Source: an uncultured Collinsella sp. (lineage in GTDB: Bacteria > Actinomycetota > Coriobacteriia > Coriobacteriales > Coriobacteriaceae). Taken from it: a stretch of 11,112 nt of DNA. Numbering within the stretch: position 1 is the stretch's first letter; every line of letters starts with the position of its first letter. The position numbers and the translations under genes are program-made. The notes under the pieces were generated by a model that had not been told where the DNA came from, did no database searches, and saw nothing but the letters and a program-made list of their open reading frames with translations. Shown piece by piece: positions 6,921-11,112 of this stretch. The stretch spans positions 1-11,112 of the forward strand of contig URIE01000053.1 in the NCBI GenBank assembly GCA_900547805.1, read 5' to 3'.

Positions 6921-7763
6921 ATGATTGTGTTTTCCGATATGGATGGGACGCTGCTGACGAGCGATAAGCAAATGAGCGATGCCACCTGGGCGATGCTCGA
7001 CGAGCTCGTACGTCGTGGCATCGAGTTTGTTCCCTGCACGGGACGTCCACTGTCGGGCATCTTTGAGCCCATTCTCGCCCATCCCGCCGTGCATTACGCG
7101 GTCTGTGCCAACGGCGCCAGCGTCTGGCAGCTCGACGAGGATACGCCCACCGACGCCTCGCGCGCCACGTGCATCTTGAGCCGTCCGCTCGACCGTGGCA
7201 TTGCCCACCGCATCCATCGCATTGCCGCCGGCCACGATGTGACCTTCGATATCTTCGCGGATGGGCAGTGCTTCCTCCCCCGTTCGCTATACGGGCGTCT
7301 GGATGAGTTCTGTGGCGGCGACCCCCACATCGCGGCTTCGCTCAAGCGCACACGAACGCCGATCGACATGAATATCGACAGCAAAATCGACGAGGTCGAG
7401 GCGCTCGAACGCATCGCTATGTACTGGCACGACCCCGCCGATCGCGACGCCATCGCGGCGGCGCTCGACACGCTCGGAGGCATTGAGGTCACGCGTTCGT
7501 ACGCCATGAATATCGAGGTTATGGGCGAAGGCACCACCAAGGGAACGGCCCTCACGTGGCTGTGTGAGCACCTGGGCGAGCGCCTCACCAACGCCTGGGC
7601 GTTCGGCGACAACATCAACGACATCCCCATGCTGCAGGCAGCGGGCCACGGCATGGCCATGATCAACGCCGAGCCCGAAGATCGCGAGGCCGCCGACGCC
7701 ATCACCGAATACGACAACGACCACGACGGCGTCGCCCGCACCATCATGGCCGCCCTCGCCTAG
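6921..7763 (+). CDS. Cof-type HAD-IIB family phosphatase
   Basis: A 280-residue cytoplasmic phosphatase of the haloacid dehalogenase superfamily, subclass IIB. Motif I is DMDGT with nucleophile Asp6 and acid/base Asp8; motif II is Thr40 in TGRP; motif III is Lys207 in GTTKGTAL; motif IV is GDNINDIPM with Asp230 and Asp234. The cap lies between motifs II and III. Such enzymes act on sugar phosphates, nucleotides or cofactor intermediates; the substrate here cannot be predicted. AAAGGG (6906-6911) is 9 bases before ATG at 6921. Only 25 bases separate it from the citrate synthase terminator, so I see no room for a separate full promoter, and expression may depend on readthrough or a promoter overlapping the terminator. 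Its TAG stop is part of a repeat element, CTAGTCATTGG. Confidence 0.93.
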   Translation: MIVFSDMDGTLLTSDKQMSDATWAMLDELVRRGIEFVPCTGRPLSGIFEPILAHPAVHYAVCANGASVWQLDEDTPTDASRATCILSRPLDRGIAHRIHRIAAGHDVTFDIFADGQCFLPRSLYGRLDEFCGGDPHIAASLKRTRTPIDMNIDSKIDEVEALERIAMYWHDPADRDAIAAALDTLGGIEVTRSYAMNIEVMGEGTTKGTALTWLCEHLGERLTNAWAFGDNINDIPMLQAAGHGMAMINAEPEDREAADAITEYDNDHDGVARTIMAALA

Positions 7764-7818
7764 TCATTGGTCAGTCATTGGGGACGTTCTTAAACGACTA
7801 GTCACTGGGGACACTCTT
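7761..7818 (+). repeat. REP-like repeat cluster, type A, starting at the HAD stop codon
   Basis: Three units are visible: TAGTCATTGG (7761-7770, including the TAG stop of the HAD gene), CAGTCATTGGGGACGTTCTT (7772-7791) with extension TAAACGACTA to 7800, and TAGTCACTGGGGACACTCTT (from 7799). The stretch 7771-7800 recurs, inverted and 27/30 identical, at 8849-8878. CGTT-CTTA-AACG gives a small hairpin in the unit. It lies between two convergent genes and may help end transcription. Confidence 0.75.
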
Positions 7819-7830
7819 CGCAAAAAGCTG

Positions 7831-7880
7831 CAAGGACCGTCCCCCACTGTCGGCAGAAAAGGAACGTCCCCATCTGCCGG
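7831..7880 (+). repeat. REP-like repeat, type B, copy 1
   Basis: This 50-base stretch is 40/50 identical to 10857-10906 in the same orientation, with no gaps. CGGCAG (7851-7856) pairs with CTGCCG (7874-7879) around a 17-base loop with AAAAGGAACGTCCCCA. It ends just before the stop codon (7884-7882) of the leftward HAD gene. Confidence 0.75.
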
Positions 7881-7881
7881 A

Positions 7882-8676
7882 TTAGGAGAGACTCTCCAGC
7901 ACGCGACGGAGCTCCTGCTGGACGGCGTGGTCGCGGTTACAACCCACCACGCGATCGGCCACCGCCTTAAGCGCGGGGCGCGCATTTTCCATCGCGCAGC
8001 CCGTGCCGACAAAGCGAATGATCTCGTAGTCGTTCATCGAGTCGCCAAACGCCATGACCTCGTCGCGACCAATGCCGTAATGCTCCGCGAGCTGCGCGAT
8101 ACCCGAGGCCTTCGACACACCAGGCTGCATGGCATCGATCCACGCGTTGCCCGAAGGCGCAAAAGTAAAGAGCTGACCAAGTTCGCGCTGTAGTACGTAG
8201 GCGCTGTCCATAACGGCACCGTCATCGCAAAAGATACTCGCCTTGATGATATTTACGCTGGGATCGGGCAGCTCCCAAATGCGTTCGGCATTGGGAAGGT
8301 CCTTATCGACCTCGCGCACGAACTTGCTCTCGTCATCGAGCAAAAAGGACTTGGTTCGGTCAAAGAGCGCAAGATGCAAATTGGGAAACGTCGCGACGGC
8401 CTGGGCGAGCCTTCGAATCGCCAGGTGCGAATACACCTCGCGGTCTACCATTTTGCCGTCGGCGAAGACCTGGGCACCGTTAGCTGCGACAAAGTCCATC
8501 TTGTCGCGAACGGGCGCAAAGAACTCGCACAGGCGATCGTAGCGACGACCTGACGATGCGGCGAAATGCACGTCATGCTCGTGTAGCGCCAGAATCAGTT
8601 CGTAGGTCTCGGGAGGCACCTGGCCGTTTTCGTCAAGCAATGTGCCGTCCATATCGGATGCAATCAGTTTAAACAT
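7882..8676 (-). CDS. Cof-type HAD-IIB family phosphatase (second)
   Basis: A 264-residue HAD phosphatase of subclass IIB. Motif I is DMDGT with Asp8 and Asp10; motif II is Ser42 in SSGRR; motif III is Lys189 in GVSKASGI; motif IV is GDSMNDYEI with Asp212 and Asp216. The cap lies between. It is only distantly similar to the convergent HAD gene at 6921-7763, so the pair is not a recent duplication. Substrate unknown. ATG at 8676 follows AAGGGAG by 7 bases, but this ribosome binding site is inside the 3' arm of a long hairpin that fills the leader, so translation may be controlled. Adenine deaminase lies upstream on the same strand, 198 bases away, with repeats and a probable separate promoter between. 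Confidence 0.93.
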   Translation of the reverse strand: MFKLIASDMDGTLLDENGQVPPETYELILALHEHDVHFAASSGRRYDRLCEFFAPVRDKMDFVAANGAQVFADGKMVDREVYSHLAIRRLAQAVATFPNLHLALFDRTKSFLLDDESKFVREVDKDLPNAERIWELPDPSVNIIKASIFCDDGAVMDSAYVLQRELGQLFTFAPSGNAWIDAMQPGVSKASGIAQLAEHYGIGRDEVMAFGDSMNDYEIIRFVGTGCAMENARPALKAVADRVVGCNRDHAVQQELRRVLESLS

Positions 8677-8681
8677 AGAAA

Positions 8682-8743
8682 AGCTCCCTTCGGGCTTGTT
8701 GGAATCGAACGTGTATCCGATTCCAACGTACCCAAAGGGAGCT
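8682..8743 (-). promoter_or_regulatory. Leader hairpin that holds the HAD ribosome binding site
   Basis: Given as plus-strand positions, AGCTCCCTT (8682-8690) pairs with AAGGGAGCT (8735-8743), GGG (8692-8694) with CCC (8731-8733), and GTTGGAATCG (8698-8707) with CGATTCCAAC (8718-8727). The apical loop is 10 bases. That is 22 pairs broken only by a 1x1 mismatch and a 3x3 internal loop. In the minus-strand transcript the last arm carries AAGGGAG, the Shine-Dalgarno sequence of the gene, followed by CTTTTCT and ATG. The element could block ribosomes or, with its short U-rich tail, act as a weak terminator. It matches no riboswitch class I recognise. Confidence 0.65.
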
Positions 8744-8746
8744 CAA

Positions 8747-8775
8747 ATAAGACTCCGCGGGCGTAAACGTTACAA
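8747..8775 (-). promoter_or_regulatory. Candidate promoter of the second HAD gene
   Basis: On the minus strand, TTGTAA (8775-8770) and TCTTAT (8752-8747) are 17 bases apart, each matching 4 of 6 consensus bases. Initiation about 7 bases on would start the RNA right at the leader hairpin, giving a leader of about 65 bases. Prediction only. Confidence 0.4.
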
Positions 8776-8776
8776 G

Positions 8777-8837
8777 GACCTGGCAAATAGCTCACACATG
8801 CCAGAGGTCTCACGGTCGCGGCGTCAGGCGACACGCC
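8777..8837. other. Two further hairpins between adenine deaminase and HAD
   Basis: GACCTGGCA (8777-8785) pairs with TGCCA (8799-8803) and GGTC (8806-8809), with a bulged GA. GGCGT (8820-8824) pairs with ACGCC (8833-8837). Neither has a strong T-run. They may end the adenine deaminase transcript or belong to an RNA that I do not recognise. Confidence 0.4.
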
Positions 8838-8848
8838 ACCCCGACGGA

Positions 8849-8880
8849 TAGTCGTTTAAGAACGTCCCCGATGACTAGTC
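8849..8880 (-). repeat. REP-like repeat, type A, inverted copy at the adenine deaminase stop
   Basis: On the minus strand it reads GACTAGTCATCGGGGACG, then TTCTTAAACGACTA. Over 30 bases it is 27/30 identical to 7771-7800, with 21 consecutive identical bases. The TAG stop of adenine deaminase (8877-8875) is part of the repeat. Bases TAGTC and GACTA bound the unit as short inverted ends. Confidence 0.8.
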
Positions 8881-10695
8881 GGCGTAGGTGAAGGTCGTGA
8901 CGTCGAACATGCCCTCGGGGCGGATGCGGAGCGTCGGGATGACCGGCAGGGGCAGGAAGATGATGCCCATGATGGGATCGAGCGGCGGCTCAATACCCAT
9001 GGCACGTGCCTTGACCATAAAGTCGTCGTGCTGCGCGGCGACATCCTCGGCCGTGCCCTCGCTCATAAGGCCACCGAGCGCCAGCGGAATGCGCGCCACG
9101 ACCTCGCCGTTGCGCACCAGCACGTGGCCGCCCTGGCCCACGGCCTCAACGGCAGCCATCATATCCGCCGCATTGTCGCCCACCACGCACACGTTGTGCG
9201 AGTCGTGGCCAATCGTGGAGGCAATGGCGCCACCCGTGATGGTAAAGCCGCGCACCCAGCCGCGACCGATATGCTTGCCAACCAAGCCCAGACCCGCGGG
9301 GCCGTCACCGTCGGCGCCCTCGGCCTGCAGCGACACGCCGCGGCCGTGGCGCTCGATCAGCATAATGCGGCGCAGGCCCTCGGCACTCTCGGGGCGAACC
9401 ATACCCGTGATAGCCATACCCGGGATGACATCGATAACGGCCTCGCCCGGCTTAAAGGCATAGTCAAACACGTCGAGCGAAAGCTTCGGCAGCTTAACGG
9501 AGGCGCGCAGCTCATCGGCAAGGGCCGCAACCTCGGCCATCTCGGGTGAGATCTCGCCCACAAAGGTGCCGTCCTGCGCCACCAGAGCGCCGGCGGCATA
9601 TACTCGATGCGGAGCCGTAGCAAACGTCAGGTCATTGAGCACCAGCAGGTCGGCACGCTTGCCCGGGGCAATCGCACCACGCAGCTCGTGCGGGTCGCGG
9701 CAGCCGTGATCCAGGCCAAACGCCTCGGCCGTGGAGAGGGACGCCATAGAGATAGCGACCACGGGGTCGATACCGGCCTCAATCGCCACGCGGCAGGCAT
9801 TGTCGATCATGCCAGTCGCAAGCGCATCGGAAGGGGCGCGGTCGTCAGTCGCAAAGCAGCAGCGGCGGGCGCGCGCGGGGTTCTCCAGCAGCATCGGCGA
9901 CAGATTGGCCAGGTCATGGCTGCACGTGCCCTCGCGCAGCATCACGTACATGCCACGAGACAGTTTATCGAGCGCCTCCTCGGGAATCGTCGACTCGTGA
10001 TCGGCGATAATGCCCGCCGCGGCATAGGCATTAAGGTCCTTGCCGGCAACGAGCGGTGCATGGCCGTCGACCTGCTTGGACGGCGTCTGGTTGGCAGCAT
10101 CGATGCGAGCACAGGTCTCGGGGTCGGCCATAAAGACACCCGGCAGGTTCATCATCTCGCCCAGGCCAAAAACATCGCCCGGATGCTCGGCAAAAAACGC
10201 CTGCATGTCAGCGGCGGTAATCACAGCGCCCGCTTGCTCATCGGGCAGCGCGGGCACGCACGAGGGCATCATGTACTTGATGGAAATGGGCGCGCGGCGA
10301 CCGTCCTCGATCATAAAGTGCAGGCCGTCCAGGCCCGCCACGTTGGCGATCTCGTGGCTGTCGGCAATGGCAGTGGTGGTACCGCGCGTCGCCGCCATGC
10401 GCGCATACTCGGCGGGCCGGATGTTCGAGGACTCAATGTGCAGATGTCCGTCGATAAAGCCGGGGGCGAGATAGCGACCCTGGCAGTCGATAACCTCGGC
10501 AGCCTCATAGGTACCGGCGGCATCGTCGCGACCGTCGTAGAGCACGCCGACGATCACACCGTCCTTGACGGCAACGCTACCGGGCGCCACGCGCTGACCG
10601 TACACGTCGACAATCTGCGCATTGGCAAACAGCGTGTCGACGGGCACGCGGCCCTCGGCAGCGTCGATCACAGACCTCATGACCTCAACGGACAT
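8875..10695 (-). CDS. ade: Adenine deaminase
   Basis: This metal-dependent amidohydrolase converts adenine to hypoxanthine and ammonia in purine salvage. It has 606 residues, a normal length for the bacterial Ade/AdeC family. The metal-binding HxH is in GFIDGHLHIESS (His84, His86); Glu180 in GLGEMMNLPG, His212 in DGHAPLVAGKDLNAY and His233 in ADHES supply further ligands; Asp284 in FATDDRAPSD is the catalytic aspartate. The C-terminal domain has the family motif GHDSHNVCVVGDN (496-508). AAAGGAG (plus-strand 10701-10707) is 5 bases before ATG at 10695. A second ATG at 10699 is out of frame. A leader hairpin and a -10 like sequence lie upstream. The stop codon lies in a REP-like repeat. No purine riboswitch is visible in the leader. 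Confidence 0.96.
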   Translation of the reverse strand: MSVEVMRSVIDAAEGRVPVDTLFANAQIVDVYGQRVAPGSVAVKDGVIVGVLYDGRDDAAGTYEAAEVIDCQGRYLAPGFIDGHLHIESSNIRPAEYARMAATRGTTTAIADSHEIANVAGLDGLHFMIEDGRRAPISIKYMMPSCVPALPDEQAGAVITAADMQAFFAEHPGDVFGLGEMMNLPGVFMADPETCARIDAANQTPSKQVDGHAPLVAGKDLNAYAAAGIIADHESTIPEEALDKLSRGMYVMLREGTCSHDLANLSPMLLENPARARRCCFATDDRAPSDALATGMIDNACRVAIEAGIDPVVAISMASLSTAEAFGLDHGCRDPHELRGAIAPGKRADLLVLNDLTFATAPHRVYAAGALVAQDGTFVGEISPEMAEVAALADELRASVKLPKLSLDVFDYAFKPGEAVIDVIPGMAITGMVRPESAEGLRRIMLIERHGRGVSLQAEGADGDGPAGLGLVGKHIGRGWVRGFTITGGAIASTIGHDSHNVCVVGDNAADMMAAVEAVGQGGHVLVRNGEVVARIPLALGGLMSEGTAEDVAAQHDDFMVKARAMGIEPPLDPIMGIIFLPLPVIPTLRIRPEGMFDVTTFTYAD

Positions 10696-10721
10696 ACATA
10701 CTCCTTTAACCGTAGAAATAA

Positions 10722-10768
10722 CTGCGGGGCGGACGGGCCTTCACCGCAGCAAGCCAATAGCCATTGTA
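10722..10768 (-). promoter_or_regulatory. Candidate -10 and leader hairpin of adenine deaminase
   Basis: On the minus strand TACAAT (10768-10763) matches the -10 consensus at 5 of 6 bases; the sequence 17 bases upstream, TTAGCG, is a poor -35. The expected leader of about 60 bases has a 6-pair stem, CTGCGG (10722-10727) with CCGCAG (10744-10749). The stem does not cover the ribosome binding site. Confidence 0.4.
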
Positions 10769-10856
10769 TGCCCAAAAGAAAGTCCCGCTAACACCCCTTC
10801 CGCTTAACGGCACACGCCGCTTGGCGCAATGGGGACAGGTTGCTTTGTACCAATGA

Positions 10857-10906
10857 CAAGGAGTGTCCCAAAGTGCCGGCACAAAAGGAACGTCCCCAAG
10901 TGCCGC
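10857..10906 (+). repeat. REP-like repeat, type B, copy 2
   Basis: 40/50 identical to 7831-7880 without gaps. CGGCAC (10877-10882) pairs with GTGCCG (10900-10905) around a 17-base loop that differs from copy 1 only at its last base. The closing G-C pair of copy 1 is a C-G pair here. Confidence 0.75.
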
Positions 10907-10912
10907 AAAATG

Positions 10913-10980
10913 ATGAGAGTGGATAATCTCCCACTTTGAACCCCAAAGCAGGCCAAAAACGGAAGATTATCCACTCTCAT
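10913..10980. repeat. Perfect 17-bp inverted repeat with 34-base centre
   Basis: ATGAGAGTGGATAATCT (10913-10929) is the exact reverse complement of 10964-10980. After one mismatch the arms continue with CC/GG. The centre holds a second small stem, CTTTG (10934-10938) with CAAAG (10944-10948). It could be a MITE-like element or a strong transcription-ending hairpin; no T-run follows. Confidence 0.75.
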
Positions 10981-10987
10981 TCTGTGG

Positions 10988-11018
10988 GCACTCATTTAAG
11001 TCTGTCCCCAATGAGTGC
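10988..11018. repeat. 9-bp hairpin with GTCCCC in the loop
   Basis: GCACTCATT (10988-10996) pairs with AATGAGTGC (11010-11018); the 13-base loop is TAAGTCTGTCCCC. The placing of a GTCCCC core just before the 3' arm is like that of the type B repeats, so it is probably a further member of the same family. Confidence 0.6.
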
Positions 11019-11112
11019 ACCTAACTGCCACCTACAACAACGGAAGCGCCGATGTCTTGGCAACGACAGCGAAAACCCGCCAGAGCGAGCAAGGTGCCTT
11101 GAAACTGTCTCT

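Larger units (their letters stand above)
10769..11112. other. Repeat-rich intergenic region to the window end
   Basis: No convincing gene is present. It holds GGGGACAG in ATGGGGACAGGTTG (from 10829), a type B repeat (10857-10906), a perfect 17-bp inverted repeat (10913-10980) and a 9-bp hairpin with a GTCCCC loop (10988-11018). From 11019 to 11112 I see nothing I can name; the neighbouring gene lies outside the window. Confidence 0.6.

Noticed and set aside
8698..8727. tRNA or T-box leader, suggested by CGTTCGATTCC on the minus strand
   Set aside because: The T-arm-like bases are part of a longer perfect stem; no acceptor or anticodon arms and no T-box motif are present.
7761..8880. CRISPR array
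   Set aside because: The repeats are irregular in spacing, occur in both orientations and have no uniform spacers.
10696..10760. Purine riboswitch upstream of adenine deaminase
   Set aside because: The leader is short and lacks the conserved three-way junction sequences.
9607..10791. 394-codon plus-strand open frame opposite adenine deaminase
   Set aside because: It is fully antisense to a gene with all family motifs; the composition reflects the GC-rich codon bias of the other strand.
7831..10906. Composite transposon carrying HAD and adenine deaminase between direct type B repeats
   Set aside because: No transposase is present and the repeats are short and belong to a scattered intergenic family; common housekeeping genes lie between.
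10804..10995. 63-codon minus-strand open frame in the right-hand repeats
   Set aside because: It consists of repeat sequence, including both hairpins, and has no recognisable protein features.

Overview
The window looks like a chromosomal segment of a high-GC actinobacterium of the Coriobacteriia, most likely Collinsella or a close relative. This is inferred from the codon use, the gene types and the many intergenic GGGGAC(G/A)/(T/C)GTCCCC repeats; no database search was possible.

Layout: (1) 49-3020, minus strand: a two-gene ABC exporter operon, a 741-residue permease whose two halves are recognisably duplicated, followed by its ATPase. (2) 3021-3154: a divergent promoter region with two palindromes over the -35 and -10 of the rightward promoter. 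(3) 3155-3928, plus strand: a DUF2975 four-helix membrane protein and a YozG-like Cro/CI regulator, a common pairing. (4) 3929-4654: the catalytic domain of a tyrosine recombinase, without its N-terminal half, fused to the stop codon of the regulator and in the same frame, so a deletion scar of a lost mobile element. (5) 4655-5050: a 396-base gap with a 44-base hairpin flanked by CCGA direct repeats, and an inverted repeat at a likely promoter. (6) 5051-6834, plus strand: an ACT-domain protein (UPF0237) and citrate synthase, closed by a strong intrinsic terminator. (7) 6921-7763, plus strand: a Cof-type HAD phosphatase, convergent with (8) 8676-7882, minus strand: a second Cof-type HAD phosphatase. 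(9) 10695-8875, minus strand: adenine deaminase, upstream of that second HAD gene. (10) 10696-11112: a repeat-rich intergenic region that runs to the window edge.

Working together: the ABC pair and the DUF2975/HTH pair diverge from one control region and may form a regulated export module. The ACT protein and citrate synthase share strand and a 77-base gap, so may be co-transcribed. Adenine deaminase (purine salvage) and the second HAD phosphatase are on the same strand, but the latter seems to have its own promoter and a leader that is almost wholly a hairpin holding its Shine-Dalgarno sequence.

The most unusual content is non-coding. A REP-like repeat family surrounds the HAD and adenine deaminase genes. 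Two genes end with TAG stop codons embedded in one repeat type, in the same gene-relative orientation. A second 50-base repeat type keeps its hairpin between two diverged copies by a compensating base-pair swap. A perfect 17-bp inverted repeat lies near the right end. No transposase for these repeats is in the window.
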